A DNA stretch of 59,800 nucleotides from Curtobacterium luteum. GTDB lineage: Bacteria > Actinomycetota > Actinomycetes > Actinomycetales > Microbacteriaceae. The notes under the pieces were generated by a model. That model searched no databases and was not told where the DNA came from. It worked only from the letters and a program-made list of their open reading frames with translations. The DNA lies in NCBI RefSeq assembly GCF_001475545.1, contig NZ_LDQC01000027.1:1-59800 (forward strand). The letters run 5' to 3'. Both the position numbers and the translations under genes were made by a program. Shown here piece after piece: positions 7,409 to 16,635 of this stretch (position 1 is its first letter; every line of letters starts with the position of its first letter).

Positions 7409-8932
7409 CTAGCGACGGCGGAGCATCACCACGGCACCGGACGCGGCGACCACCATGAGCACCGCGGCCACCGACCCGGTGATCGTCACGCCGGAGTCGA
7501 ACGCCGCGCGGGCCGAGGCGAGCAGCGCCTGCCCGGCCGAGCCGCCGAGGTCCGCAGCCGCCGAGACCGCACCGCCGAGGGTCTCCTGGGCCGCGATGTG
7601 CGCGGTGGAGGACAAGCCGTCGGGCACCGCCACGTGCGCACGGTAGGCGGTCGCCAGGATCGTCCCGAGCACCGCCGTCCCGAGCACGGCCCCGATCTCG
7701 TACGCCGTCTCGGACAGGGCGGACGCGGCACCGGCCTTGTCGGCGGGCGCCGTGGAGATGATGAGGTCGTTCGTCACGGTCTCCGACGCACCGATCCCGA
7801 TGCCGAGCAGCACGAAGGCGAACCCGAGGGCGACCACCGTCGCGTGGTGCCCGAGGACCGCGACCATGGCGTACGCGGCCGCCGAGAACAGCAGCGCCAC
7901 GGCGACGACCCAGCGCGGTGCGACGCGGGCGACGATCGGCACGACGACGAGGCCGGCGACGATCGTCAGCACGGAGCCGGGGATGAGCACGACACCCGAG
8001 GCGAACGGGTCGAGCCCGGCCACGAGCTGCAGGTGCTGCGCGATGAAGAACAGGAACCCGGTCAGCGAGAACATCGCCGCGAGGTTCATGAGCACGCTGC
8101 CCGTGAACGCCGTACTGCGGAACAGCGTCAGGTCGAGCATGGGCGTGCGGGAGCGCAGCTGCCGACGGACGAACGCGATGCCGCACACCACGCCGACCGC
8201 GAGCATCGCGATCGCGAGACCCCGCTCCTCCGGGTGCACGACCGACTTGATCGCCCAGGCGACGGGACCGAGGGCGCCGAGGGACAGCAGCATGCTCGGC
8301 ACGTCCACCGGCCCGGGCGCGGGGTCGCGCGACTCCGGGACGAAGAACGGCACGCCGACGAGCATGAGCACGAGGATCGGCACGGCGACGAGGAAGACGC
8401 TGCCCCACTGGAAGTGGGCGAGCAGGACACCGCCGACGAGCGGACCGAGCGCGTTGCCCGCCGCGAACATCGTCGACCAGACCGCGAGCGCCAGTCGCCG
8501 CTCCCCCGCCTCCGTGAAGACGTTGCGGATGATCGAGAGCGTGGCGGGCATGAGCATCGCACCGAACACGCCCATCGCGATCCGTGCGGCGACGAGCATC
8601 CAGGCGTCGGTGGCGAAGGCAGCCGCAACGGAGAGGAGCGCGAAGCCGGTGGCACCGACCACGAGGATGCGTCGGCGTCCGATCCGGTCGCCGATGCTCC
8701 CCATCACGACGAGGAGACCGGCGAGGACGAGCGGGTAGGCGTCGACGATCCACAGCTGGGTGGTGGCGTCGGGGTCGAGGGCGCGGCTGATCGACGGGAG
8801 CGCGAAGCTCAACACGGTGTTGTCGATCGAGATGAGCAGCACGGGCAGCATCAGCACGGCGAGCGCCGCGAAGCGTCCGGCGCGGCTGCCGGCGGCGACG
8901 GTGGGGACCGAGCTGGTGAGCAGAGCGGACAC
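7409..8932 (-). CDS. MFS drug efflux transporter, DHA2 (14-helix) family
   Basis: A 507-residue proton-coupled exporter of the EmrB/QacA type, inner membrane, 14 predicted helices. Seen are SIDNTVLSFALPSISRAL in helix 1 (motif D1-like), GSIGDRIGRRRIL between helices 2 and 3 (motif A), and the proline-containing GPLVGGVLL of motif C in helix 5. Close relatives (SmvA, QacA-like) export quaternary ammonium compounds and dyes. It is transcribed from a strong promoter at 9039-9068 overlain by two palindromes. No tetR gene is directly attached, so its regulator may be elsewhere. The LacI gene upstream on the same strand is separated by a terminator-like hairpin. Confidence 0.9.
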   Translation of the reverse strand: MSALLTSSVPTVAAGSRAGRFAALAVLMLPVLLISIDNTVLSFALPSISRALDPDATTQLWIVDAYPLVLAGLLVVMGSIGDRIGRRRILVVGATGFALLSVAAAFATDAWMLVAARIAMGVFGAMLMPATLSIIRNVFTEAGERRLALAVWSTMFAAGNALGPLVGGVLLAHFQWGSVFLVAVPILVLMLVGVPFFVPESRDPAPGPVDVPSMLLSLGALGPVAWAIKSVVHPEERGLAIAMLAVGVVCGIAFVRRQLRSRTPMLDLTLFRSTAFTGSVLMNLAAMFSLTGFLFFIAQHLQLVAGLDPFASGVVLIPGSVLTIVAGLVVVPIVARVAPRWVVAVALLFSAAAYAMVAVLGHHATVVALGFAFVLLGIGIGASETVTNDLIISTAPADKAGAASALSETAYEIGAVLGTAVLGTILATAYRAHVAVPDGLSSTAHIAAQETLGGAVSAAADLGGSAGQALLASARAAFDSGVTITGSVAAVLMVVAASGAVVMLRRR

Positions 8933-9038
8933 GCAGGACTCCTGGAGGACTTCGAGCCGGACCAGGTCGACGGCACTTCGGTGGGGGTGGTCCGGGACGG
9001 GGCGCGGAGATCGACACGCGCCCCGTCAGGACTCCGTT

Positions 9039-9078
9039 AGTGTACCGTCTGGACGGTGTTGGTTGCAAATGCAACCAA
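9039..9078 (-). promoter_or_regulatory. Efflux-gene promoter with two overlapping operator palindromes
   Basis: On the minus strand TTGCAA (9063-9068), an 18-base spacer and TACACT (9039-9044) form a good promoter for the DHA2 pump. Two perfect dyads cover it: ACCGTCTGGACGGT at 9044-9057 (6-bp arms, 2-bp centre) and TTGGTTGCAAATGCAACCAA at 9059-9078 (9-bp arms, 2-bp centre). Both are typical of TetR/MarR-type operators. Having two unrelated dyads suggests either two regulators or one operator plus another element. Confidence 0.65.
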
Positions 9079-9083
9079 GCGTC

Positions 9084-9125
9084 GGCCGGGAGGCACGGTG
9101 CGGCCTCGCCACGAGCCTCCAGGCC
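9084..9125 (-). terminator. Imperfect GGAGGC hairpin downstream of the lacI-type gene
   Basis: GGCCGGGAGGC (9084-9094) pairs with GCCTCCAGGCC (9115-9125) with one mismatch. It lies 38 bases after the stop of the LacI gene in the direction of that gene and just upstream of the efflux promoter, so it probably stops lacI transcription. Its left arm contains the dispersed 14-base core GCCGGGAGGCACGG (9085-9098). Confidence 0.6.
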
Positions 9126-9162
9126 GGTACGCGGCGCGCCGCGCTGACGCGACCCGGGACTG

Positions 9163-10269
9163 CTACGCGCTCTCGCGCACCAGCAACCGGTGCCGGACCG
9201 TGCGCTGCACGGTCGCGCCGCTGCGCGGCAGCTCCCCCGCGAGCATCCCGAGCGCGAGGTCGAGGGCCTCCCGCGCGACGGCGTCGAGGTCGACCGCCAG
9301 GGTGGTCAGGGTGGGTGAGACGAGCGCGCCGAGGGGCAGTCCGTCCACTCCGACGACGCGGACGTCGCCGGGGACGTCCTTGCCCACGCGACGGCAGGCC
9401 TGCAGCACCCCGAGTGCCATCACGTCGTTGAAGGCGAGGATCGCGTCGAGCCGGCGCCGGCGGGCCAGCACCTTCGCCGTCTCCTCCGCCCCGCACTCCG
9501 CTGTGCCGTGCGGCCCGTGCACGAGCTCGGGCAGGTACCCGCGCCGGTGGAGGGCGTCGAGCATGAGGACGCCCCGCGCGCTCGGCTGCCCCGGCTGGGA
9601 GTTGTCGAGCACGACGGGGTGCCGGACCCCGGTCGCGACGAGGTGGTCGGCGAGCTCCTCGACGGCCTCAGCGGGGTCGATCCACACGGCTGCGGTCGGC
9701 GGGTCCGCCGACGGGTCGAGCTCCACCATGGGCACCGACCCGAGGAGCGCGGTCCAGCGCTCGCGCCGGTTGCCGAGGTAGCCGATGACGACGTCCGTCT
9801 GACTGCCCAGCGCCGCGACGATCCGGTCGGCGTCCCCGGCGAGCGTCGTGTCAGCGAGCATGACGTTCCAGCCCTGCTCCGCCGCGAGCCGGTACACGGC
9901 GGACGCGAGCTGCGGGGAGTAGGGGTTCCGGAGGTCGTTGACGACCAGGCCGAGCTGGTGGTCGCCGCCCGTGACCAGACCGCGGCCGAACCGCGACGGC
10001 CGGTAGGCGAGCTGCTCGGCGACGGCGAGCACCCGCTCCTTCGTGGCGGCGCTGATCCCGGACATGCCGTTCATCGCGCGGGTGACCGTCTGGCGGGAGA
10101 CCCCGGCGGCGGCGGCCACGTCGATGATCGTGGCCCGGGGCCCCGCCGGGCTCGCCGGCGCCTGCGCCTGCGGTGCCTGCTCCGCTGGCGCCTGCGCCGC
10201 GGGCGTGCCGGACCGGTCCGGCGCGCCCGTGGCGTGCTGCGGATCGGTCAGTCGCGGAGGTCCAGCCAT
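9163..10269 (-). CDS. LacI-family transcriptional regulator of the adjacent sugar locus
   Basis: A 368-residue sugar-responsive repressor. After an unusual Ala/Pro/Gln-rich N-terminal stretch of about 35 residues comes the LacI helix-turn-helix TIIDVAAAAGVSRQTVTRAM (about 37-56), the hinge region, and a periplasmic-binding-protein-like effector domain with LGLVVNDLRNPYSPQLASAV near 88 and the late motif VRVVGVDGLPL. The start was taken at ATG 10269, overlapping the stop of the upstream fusion oxidoreductase by 22 bases, so the two are in one transcript. The paired CGTGARCSTTCACGG sites at 12339 and 12442 are its likely operators. The sugar is not identifiable. Confidence 0.88.
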   Translation of the reverse strand: MAGPPRLTDPQHATGAPDRSGTPAAQAPAEQAPQAQAPASPAGPRATIIDVAAAAGVSRQTVTRAMNGMSGISAATKERVLAVAEQLAYRPSRFGRGLVTGGDHQLGLVVNDLRNPYSPQLASAVYRLAAEQGWNVMLADTTLAGDADRIVAALGSQTDVVIGYLGNRRERWTALLGSVPMVELDPSADPPTAAVWIDPAEAVEELADHLVATGVRHPVVLDNSQPGQPSARGVLMLDALHRRGYLPELVHGPHGTAECGAEETAKVLARRRRLDAILAFNDVMALGVLQACRRVGKDVPGDVRVVGVDGLPLGALVSPTLTTLAVDLDAVAREALDLALGMLAGELPRSGATVQRTVRHRLLVRESA

Positions 10270-12323
10270 GCCACCTGTTCGGGAGTGAGGTCGACGGAGA
10301 GGCCCTGCATCGAGGACCGGGCTTCCGCGATCGTACGCGGTCCGAAGAGCGGGAACGTCGGGAACGGCTGGTCCAGGACGTAGGCGAGGGCGATCGCCGT
10401 CGCCGGCACCCCGAACTGCTCGCCGAGCTCCCGGGCGCGACGGAGCCGCTCGAAGTTCTCGTCCGAGTAGTAGCAGCGGACGAGTTCGGCGTCGCTGGTG
10501 TCCTCCGGCTTCGCGCGGCCGGTGAAGAACCCGCGCGCCTGCGACGACCACGGGAGCAGCGGGACCTGACGTTCTTCGAGCCACCGCTTCGACTCCGGGT
10601 CGGTCGCGTGGCGGCAGCCCGCCCACGGCACGTCGTACGCCTCGGCGAGGCCGAAGTGGTTGCTCAGCACCTCGAAGCCGTGCCTGCCGTTCGCCGCAGC
10701 GTACGCGTTCGCCTCGTCGAAGCGCGCGAGGCTCCAGTTCGAACCGCCGAACACCCGGATGCGGCCGGCGCGGCGGTGCTCGTCGAGGACGTCGACGAAC
10801 TCCCCCACGGGGACGTCCTCGTTGTCGCGGTGCATCATGTAGATGTCCGCGTAGTCGGTCCCCTGGCGATCGAGGCTCTCGAGCAGCTGCCGGGTCAACG
10901 ACTCCGGGTCGCAGTACGGGGTGTGTGCGCCCTTCGTGATGACGACCACGTCCTCGCGGACACCGCGGTTCTGGATCCACTTCCCGAGGCGGCCCTCCAT
11001 CGTGCCGCCGCCGTAGATGTAGCCGGTGTCGAAGACGTTGCCGCCGCGGCTGACGAAGTGGTCGAAGATCGCGCTCGCGTGGGCGAGGTCCACCTGGTTG
11101 TCGACACCCATCACGAGCCGCGACAGCCGCTTGCCGACGCCGGGGATCTCCCCGTACCGCATCGGGTTGTCGGCGCGGTCGGGTTCGTGGGCCGCGACGG
11201 TCAGCGGCTCCCCGCTCACCGTCGGGATGTCGGCATCCTCGGCCTCGAACGGGTAGCGGAGGCCGATCGCCGCGCGCCAGCGGTCGAGGGTCCTGGCGGT
11301 CGCGAGCGACTCGTCGGTCGTCATCTCCGGGGCGTCCGTGCGAACCTCGCGCAGGGCGGCCGCCGTGGCGTCGGCCTCGAGCGCGTACGGTGCGGCACCG
11401 GCGAACGAGAGCGTCCGGGGTTCCTCGTCGACCGTACGGACCTCGATCGTCGGGTCGTCGCCGAGCGTCCACGGGTCGGTGAGCACGATGCGGCCGCGGG
11501 TGCCGTACACCGTCACGGCGTTCTCGTCCTGCACCCGCACACCGGTCCGGACCACCGCGGTGATGCCGGACGGGTAGGTGAGGTGTGCCGTGGTCCACTC
11601 GTCGACACCCGTCGGCCCGAGGGTCCCCGTCGCGGTCAGCTCGGTCGGTTCCGCGACCGCGACGCCCGTCGCCGCCTGGACGATCGCCGCGGTCATCGTG
11701 ACCGGGTACCCGCCGACGTCGAGGATGCCACCACCGGCGGTCTCGACGTCGAACAGGCGCCCGGTACGGGAGCCGGCGCGGAAGGCGAAGGACGCGTCGA
11801 CGTGCGTGACGTCGCCGATCGCGCCGTCGCGCACGAGCTCGCGGAGCGCCGCGGTCTGCGGGTGGAAGCGGTACATGTAGGCCTCGACCAGGGGCAGCCC
11901 CGCCTGACGTGCGGCGTCGACGAGCGCCATCGCGGTGCCGTGGTTCGGGGCGAGCGGCTTCTCGCAGAGGACCGCCTTGCCTGCGGCGAGCGCCTGCAGC
12001 ACGAGACGCGCGTGCCCGGTGTGCACCGTCGAGACGTACACGGCATCGACTCGCGGGTCGGCGAGCACCTCGCCGTAGCCGGCCGCGGTCACGTCGGCGA
12101 AGCCGTGCTCCGCAGCCTCGTCCGCGAACGCCTGCGCTCGGCCGGGGTCGCTGCTCCCGGCGGCCACCAGCACACCGCCGACCGACGGGTCGACGTCGCC
12201 CGTGACGCCGTTCCCGCTCGCCGGCAGCTGGGAGAGGAACCGGCGCGCGATGCCACCGGGCCCGAGGACGGCCCACCCTTCCTGCGTGCGGGTGGAGGTG
12301 GGGGTCGCGGTCTGCGCTGACAT
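10248..12323 (-). CDS. Gfo/Idh/MocA oxidoreductase fused to an aldo/keto reductase
   Basis: A 691-residue two-enzyme fusion. Residues 15-340 are a Gfo/Idh/MocA NAD(P)-dependent sugar dehydrogenase: AVLGPGGIARRFL is the dinucleotide-binding start, VLCEKPLAPN near 118 holds the conserved EKP Lys, and GGGILDVGGYPV near 198 the conserved Asp/Gly region with the usual His replaced by Tyr. Residues 385-691 are a complete aldo/keto reductase with the catalytic tetrad visible: Asp and Tyr in FDTGYIYGGG, Lys in VVITKGAH and His in YMMHRDN. Both parts redox-convert sugars or sugar alcohols. It is divergent from the ABC importer, with a LacI operator 16 bases before the ATG, and overlaps the lacI-type gene. 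Confidence 0.9.
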   Translation of the reverse strand: MSAQTATPTSTRTQEGWAVLGPGGIARRFLSQLPASGNGVTGDVDPSVGGVLVAAGSSDPGRAQAFADEAAEHGFADVTAAGYGEVLADPRVDAVYVSTVHTGHARLVLQALAAGKAVLCEKPLAPNHGTAMALVDAARQAGLPLVEAYMYRFHPQTAALRELVRDGAIGDVTHVDASFAFRAGSRTGRLFDVETAGGGILDVGGYPVTMTAAIVQAATGVAVAEPTELTATGTLGPTGVDEWTTAHLTYPSGITAVVRTGVRVQDENAVTVYGTRGRIVLTDPWTLGDDPTIEVRTVDEEPRTLSFAGAAPYALEADATAAALREVRTDAPEMTTDESLATARTLDRWRAAIGLRYPFEAEDADIPTVSGEPLTVAAHEPDRADNPMRYGEIPGVGKRLSRLVMGVDNQVDLAHASAIFDHFVSRGGNVFDTGYIYGGGTMEGRLGKWIQNRGVREDVVVITKGAHTPYCDPESLTRQLLESLDRQGTDYADIYMMHRDNEDVPVGEFVDVLDEHRRAGRIRVFGGSNWSLARFDEANAYAAANGRHGFEVLSNHFGLAEAYDVPWAGCRHATDPESKRWLEERQVPLLPWSSQARGFFTGRAKPEDTSDAELVRCYYSDENFERLRRARELGEQFGVPATAIALAYVLDQPFPTFPLFGPRTIAEARSSMQGLSVDLTPEQVAWLDLRD

Positions 12324-12338
12324 GCGGATCCTGTTCGT

Positions 12339-12353
12339 CGTGAACCTTCACGG
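12339..12353. promoter_or_regulatory. LacI-type operator CGTGAACCTTCACGG before the fusion oxidoreductase
   Basis: A near-perfect palindrome, 16 bases upstream of the ATG at 12323 on the minus strand. It matches the element at 12442-12456 at 13 of 15 positions (consensus CGTGARCSTTCACGG), so one regulator could hold both divergent transcripts. The adjacent LacI-family gene is the natural candidate. Confidence 0.6.
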
Positions 12354-12402
12354 TCGCTGCGACGCTAGCCCGATCTCCGCCCCGGCACAATGCTGTCGAT
12401 GC

Positions 12403-12466
12403 TTGACACGGCGTGTCGCGGAGAGCATGCTCTGACCACTTCGTGAGCGTTCACGGTTGAACGCTC
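12403..12466 (+). promoter_or_regulatory. Promoter plus LacI-type operator for the sugar ABC importer
   Basis: TTGACA (12403-12408) is followed by 17 bases and CATGCT (12426-12431). Just downstream, where a bound repressor would block initiation, lies CGTGAGCGTTCACGG (12442-12456). An overlapping inverted repeat GAGCGTTCA/TGAACGCTC spans 12445-12466. GAGCATGCTC at 12423-12432 is a further palindrome over the -10 box. Confidence 0.6.
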
Positions 12467-12564
12467 GGCACGGTTCTCGACGATGAGCGCCCGTGCGCCG
12501 GCCGCTGCCCGACGAGCGCGCCGCCGAGGTGTCCGGCAATCTCAACGACGAGAGCAGGTCGTCC

Positions 12565-13869
12565 GTGACAGCAGCACCATCCGTCCGTCTCAGCAGGCGG
12601 GGGTTCCTCGCCGGCGCAGGAGCCCTCGGGGCACTCGCCACCACCACGCTCCTCACCGGGTGTTCCACCGGGACCGCGATCTCGAAGGACCCCGACGAAC
12701 TCGTCCTCTGGTACTGGAACCGGTCGCTCGACCCGAAGTTCCTCCGCCGGGCGGCCGGCGGCATCCCCGGGCAGGGGGCGAAGCGGCTCCGACCGGACCT
12801 CATCGGCGGGGCCTCGTACGACACGAAGTTCCGCACGGCGCTCGCCGGGAACGCGTTCATCCCGGACGTGCTGATGATCAACTCGAACTGCTGGCTGTAC
12901 TTCCCCGACGAGGAGCTGTTCACCGACTTCCGGCCGACGGCAGCGGAGAAGGCGGAGTACTACGACTGGAAGCTCTCGCTCGGGCGTACCCCGTCGGGAC
13001 GCCAGTGCTTCTGGCCCGTCGACACCGGACCCACCGGGTTCTTCTACAACCAGGAGGTGCTGCGGAAGGCCGACCTGCCGACCGAGCCCGACGAGGTCGG
13101 CGCCGCGATCAGCACCTGGGCCGACTTCCGCGAGTTCGGCAAGCAGATCAAACGGAAGACCGGCGCGGCGACGATCATCACCGCCACGCAGCTCTTCAAC
13201 CAGTACATCGCGGCGAGCCCGACCCGGTACTTCGACCGCGATGACGAGCCGCTCTACCAGCGCAACGACAGCTCGGTCCGGAAGGCGTGGGACAACGCCG
13301 TCGAGTCGATCCGCGCAGGCATCACCGGCAACCTGCAGTCGGGCACCGACCAGAACGCCGGGTGGGTGGCCGGTCGTGTCGCCGGGCAGATCGAGGGCGC
13401 GTGGTGGACGCAGATCATCCACGACACCGCACCCGACCTGTCCGGCAGGTGGCGGATCGCGAAACAGCCGGAGCGCCCCGGCAACAGCGGCGGCTCGTTC
13501 CTCGCGGTCCCGAAGTCGTCGAAGGACCCCGAGGCCGCCGTGGCGTTCGCGAAGTGGATCACCGGGTCCGAGATCCAGTCGCACACCTACAACGACATCC
13601 AGCTCTTCCCCTCGACCCCGGCTTCGTTCGCCAACGGCCTGATGCGGAACCCGGGCGACTACTTCGGTGACCAGGACCCCCTCGACTTCTTCAGCGACGC
13701 CGCACCGGAGGTGCCCGTGACCTACATCTCGAACCGCGAGCGCTTCATCGGCGCCTTCGCCACGGAGATCACCAACGTCGAGTCGACCGGCAAGGACCCG
13801 GAGCGGGCGTGGAAGGACGCGGTCGACCAGACCGACCGGGTCCTCGCGAAGCGGGGGGTGGCGGCATGA
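12565..13869 (+). CDS. Sugar ABC transporter substrate-binding lipoprotein (Tat-exported)
   Basis: Extracellular solute-binding protein family 1, 434 residues. The GTG start at 12565 is preferred since it puts a clean Tat signal at the N-terminus: [15 protein letters not shown], a hydrophobic stretch and the lipobox LLTGCS, whose Cys would be lipidated. A GTG at 12493 in the same frame would add 24 unsupported residues. The body has the family features of the carbohydrate group, such as [10 protein letters not shown] near the start and [10 protein letters not shown] near 275. It delivers the sugar to the two permeases downstream (ATGA overlap). No ATPase is encoded; such importers commonly share an MsiK-type ATPase encoded elsewhere. 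Confidence 0.88.
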   Translation: MTAAPSVRLSRRGFLAGAGALGALATTTLLTGCSTGTAISKDPDELVLWYWNRSLDPKFLRRAAGGIPGQGAKRLRPDLIGGASYDTKFRTALAGNAFIPDVLMINSNCWLYFPDEELFTDFRPTAAEKAEYYDWKLSLGRTPSGRQCFWPVDTGPTGFFYNQEVLRKADLPTEPDEVGAAISTWADFREFGKQIKRKTGAATIITATQLFNQYIAASPTRYFDRDDEPLYQRNDSSVRKAWDNAVESIRAGITGNLQSGTDQNAGWVAGRVAGQIEGAWWTQIIHDTAPDLSGRWRIAKQPERPGNSGGSFLAVPKSSKDPEAAVAFAKWITGSEIQSHTYNDIQLFPSTPASFANGLMRNPGDYFGDQDPLDFFSDAAPEVPVTYISNRERFIGAFATEITNVESTGKDPERAWKDAVDQTDRVLAKRGVAA

Positions 13870-14954
13870 CCTCCACCCGCGAAGCGCCCGCGACCACGGC
13901 GAACCCGACCGTCGGCGGCACGCCCACCTCGTCGATCTCGACCGCAGCCGCGGGACGGAGGTCGGGCCTCCGCCGCTTCTGGCCGCAGTACGTCGCGATC
14001 GCACCCTTCTACGTGCTGTTCCTGGTGTTCGGGCTGTTCCCGATCGTGTTCTCGATCGTCCTGTCCTTCACCGACTGGGACGGGGTGGGCTCCCCCGCGT
14101 GGGTCGGGTTCGCGCAGTACCAGTACCTGCTCGGTGACCCGCGGTTCTGGAACGCCGTCTCGAACACGTTCATCATCTGGATCATCTCGACGGTCCCGAT
14201 GCTCTTCCTCGCGCTCGTGCTCGCGTTCCTGCTGCACGGCAACATCCGGGCGAAGGGCTTCTACCGCGTCGCGTTCTTCATCCCGAACGTCACGAGCATG
14301 GTCGCGATGGCGATCGTCTTCGGGTCCGTGTTCTCGGACGGCTTCGGGCTCGTCAACGCGGCGCTCCGTGCCGTCGGGGCCGACCCGGTCGGGTGGCTGT
14401 CGACGTACTGGGGCGTCAAGGTCACGATCGCCGTCATGGTGATCTGGCGCTGGACCGGGTACAACGCGATCATCTACCTCGCCGGGCTGCAGTCGATCCC
14501 GACGGAGCTGTACGACGCCGCCAAGGTCGACGGCGCGAACACCTGGCAGATCTTCACCCGCATCACCGTCCCGATGCTCCGACCGGTGATCCTCTTCACC
14601 GTCATCACGTCGACGATCGGCGGCCTCGGGCTCTTCACGGAGCCGCAGATCCTGTTCAACGGGCAGGCGGTGGGCGGCCCGGACGAAGCCGGCATGACGA
14701 TCGTGCTCTACCAGTACGACCAGGCCTTCAACCAGTTCGACTTCGGCTACGGTTCGGCGATCGCCTGGGTGCTCTTCTTCTTCTCCGTGGTCTTCGCGAT
14801 CATCAACTGGCGCCTGCTCAGTGAACGCGACGGGCTGAAGACGCCGAGACGACTGCGCACGGCCCGCACCCTCGCCCCTGCCGCCACGTCCGGCCGGACC
14901 GCGGCCGACCACACCGGTGCCGACACCACTGCTCCGAAGGGGGACCGCGCATGA
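13866..14954 (+). CDS. Sugar ABC transporter permease (MalF/UgpA type)
   Basis: First of two inner-membrane permease subunits, 362 residues. After a 45-residue cytosolic Ser/Thr/Ala-rich lead come six helices. The EAA-type loop contacting the ATPase is the segment [20 protein letters not shown] near residue 215, with IPMLRP-like residues after it. The C-terminus carries a basic, Ala/Thr-rich tail of about 40 residues of unknown role. Its ATG overlaps the stop of the binding protein gene (ATGA), and its stop overlaps the next permease start in the same way, so subunits are probably made in fixed proportion. Confidence 0.93.
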   Translation: MTSTREAPATTANPTVGGTPTSSISTAAAGRRSGLRRFWPQYVAIAPFYVLFLVFGLFPIVFSIVLSFTDWDGVGSPAWVGFAQYQYLLGDPRFWNAVSNTFIIWIISTVPMLFLALVLAFLLHGNIRAKGFYRVAFFIPNVTSMVAMAIVFGSVFSDGFGLVNAALRAVGADPVGWLSTYWGVKVTIAVMVIWRWTGYNAIIYLAGLQSIPTELYDAAKVDGANTWQIFTRITVPMLRPVILFTVITSTIGGLGLFTEPQILFNGQAVGGPDEAGMTIVLYQYDQAFNQFDFGYGSAIAWVLFFFSVVFAIINWRLLSERDGLKTPRRLRTARTLAPAATSGRTAADHTGADTTAPKGDRA

Positions 14955-15874
14955 GCGCCGACACCGCACCGCGCACGACCAACACCGCGGCCGCACTCGG
15001 CCGACCGAATGCGGTCGCGGACCGTCCGGACGACCACCGGCGCGGGTTCCGGCACGGCTGGGTCGGACGGCTCGTCACGCACCTCTGCCTGATCGTCGGC
15101 GTCGTGCTCTCGATCTTCCCGTTCTACTGGCTCCTGGTGATGTCGACGTCGTCGAACGCGCAGATCTTCGGCTACCCGCCCTCGCTCTGGTTCAGCGACC
15201 ACACGATGCAGAACCTGGCGACGGTGTTCAGCAGCGTCGACATGATCCGCGCGCTCGGCAACACCGTGCTCGTGTCCGGGGCGACGGCCGTGCTCGTGAT
15301 GCTGTTCGACTCGCTCGCGGCGTTCGCGTTCGCGAAGTACGAGTTCCCGTTCAAGCGGTCGCTGTTCACGGTCATGCTCGCGACGTTCCTCGTGCCGGGC
15401 AGCCTGTCCCTCGTGCCGAGCTTCGTCCTCATGGCGCACCTCGGCTGGATCGGAGGACTCCAGGCACTCATCGTCCCCGGGGCGGCGAACGCGTTCGGCA
15501 TCTTCCTGCTCCGCCAGTTCGCGACCGGGTCGATCCCGAACGAGATCATCGATTCCGCACGGGTGGACGGCGCCGGGTTCTTCCGGACGTGGTGGTCGAT
15601 CGCCGTGCCGATGCTCCGCGGCGGCCTCGCGTTCCTCGGGATCTTCACGTTCATCAGCTCGTGGAACGACTACGTCTGGCCCCTCATCGTGCTCATCGAC
15701 CCGAAGGGCCAGACGCTCCAGGTGGCGCTGGCGTCCCTCAGCTCGGTGAACGCGACCGACCTCGGTTCGGTGATGGCGGGCGCGGTGATCAGCGTCTTCC
15801 CGCTCATCGGGGTGTTCATCATCGGCTCGCGGCACTTCATCGCGAACATCGCCGCCGGAGCACTCAAGGGCTGA
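14951..15874 (+). CDS. Sugar ABC transporter permease (MalG/UgpE type)
   Basis: Second permease subunit, 307 residues with six helices. [18 protein letters not shown] after helix 1 is typical of MalG-like proteins, and the ATPase-contact loop is [20 protein letters not shown] near residue 200. The end [16 protein letters not shown] is the conserved C-terminus of this group (usually GxxAGAVKG). It pairs with the upstream permease; the transcript ends at the hairpin at 15882-15917. The sugar specificity is not visible. Confidence 0.94.
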   Translation: MSADTAPRTTNTAAALGRPNAVADRPDDHRRGFRHGWVGRLVTHLCLIVGVVLSIFPFYWLLVMSTSSNAQIFGYPPSLWFSDHTMQNLATVFSSVDMIRALGNTVLVSGATAVLVMLFDSLAAFAFAKYEFPFKRSLFTVMLATFLVPGSLSLVPSFVLMAHLGWIGGLQALIVPGAANAFGIFLLRQFATGSIPNEIIDSARVDGAGFFRTWWSIAVPMLRGGLAFLGIFTFISSWNDYVWPLIVLIDPKGQTLQVALASLSSVNATDLGSVMAGAVISVFPLIGVFIIGSRHFIANIAAGALKG

Positions 15875-15881
15875 CCCGACC

Positions 15882-15917
15882 CGCAGGCGCCGTGGAGGAT
15901 GGCCCACGGCGCCTGCG
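15882..15917 (+). terminator. Terminator of the sugar importer operon
   Basis: GCAGGCGCCGTGG at 15883-15895 pairs perfectly with CCACGGCGCCTGC at 15904-15916, plus one flanking C-G pair, giving a 14-bp stem with an 8-base loop. It starts 8 bases after the permease stop codon. No T-run follows. Confidence 0.75.
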
Positions 15918-16020
15918 CGCTGCCCGTGCGCCCCGCACCCGTACGCCGCGCAGGCCCGACGCCGGGCCACCCTCCGCGCCGTGCGCGCTCCCGCCCGCCC
16001 GCGCATGGCAGACTTCCGGC

Positions 16021-16569
16021 ATGGCAAGCGCCCGCGATCGTGTCCTGGACAGCTTCGTCGCCATCGTGTGCGAGGAAGGCGAGCGTCCGGCGACCCTCGA
16101 CGCCGTCGCCGCACGCGCCGGCGTCTCGAAGGGCGGGCTCCTGTACCACTTCGGCTCGAAGGCCGCTCTCGTCGAGGGGCTCTGCGAGCGACTCTCCGAC
16201 CTGTCGCACATCGACGTCGAGCGGATGCGCGAGGCCGAGGACGGCGTCGCACGCTACTTCGTGCGCAACTGCCAGTGGGTCGGCAGCGAGCTCGACCTCG
16301 CCCTCCTCGCGGCCAGTCGCCTGCAGCAGGCCGGGTACGAGGAAGCCGGCCGGACCCTCGACGACACCGAGAACGCGTGGCTCGAGACGCTCGTCGACGA
16401 GCTCGGCGACGAGCCGACGGCGCAGGCCGTCAAGCTGCTCGGCGACGGGCTCTACCACCAGGCCTCCCTCGGTGCCACGACGGACGTCCGACCCACGCGT
16501 GGGGTCGTCGACATGGAGGCCCTGCTCGCCGTCGTCGACCGCCTGATCGCGACCAAGCCCGCGGCGTGA
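16021..16569 (+). CDS. TetR-family transcriptional regulator
   Basis: A 182-residue TetR regulator. The helix-turn-helix spans about residues 6-52: TLDAVAARAGVSKGGLLYHF followed by GSKAALV is a textbook recognition region. The C-terminal domain resembles the TetR_C_6/putative ligand type but no ligand is inferable. The ATG at 16021 is preceded by CAGACT and six bases, so it may be leaderless; no ribosome binding site is seen. It follows the sugar operon after a terminator and precedes a small membrane protein, so its targets are uncertain. Confidence 0.87.
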   Translation: MASARDRVLDSFVAIVCEEGERPATLDAVAARAGVSKGGLLYHFGSKAALVEGLCERLSDLSHIDVERMREAEDGVARYFVRNCQWVGSELDLALLAASRLQQAGYEEAGRTLDDTENAWLETLVDELGDEPTAQAVKLLGDGLYHQASLGATTDVRPTRGVVDMEALLAVVDRLIATKPAA

Positions 16570-16635
16570 ACCAGCACCCGCGCTCCTGGGGATAGACTGG
16601 CGACTGCATCACCCGCTGATTCCGGAGGTACCACC

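Noticed and set aside
10173..12320. Long + strand open frame opposite the fusion oxidoreductase
   Set aside because: Mirror of a strongly coding minus strand; no family, no start signals.
9163..12390. Single 1,075-codon minus-strand frame joining LacI with upstream sequence
   Set aside because: The frame stays open by chance at high GC; the fusion oxidoreductase is encoded in another frame of the same strand and the LacI start at 10269 is supported by its domain boundary.
12493..12564. Extended N-terminus of the sugar-binding protein from GTG 12493
   Set aside because: The Tat signal then would start 33 residues in, and no ribosome binding site precedes that codon.
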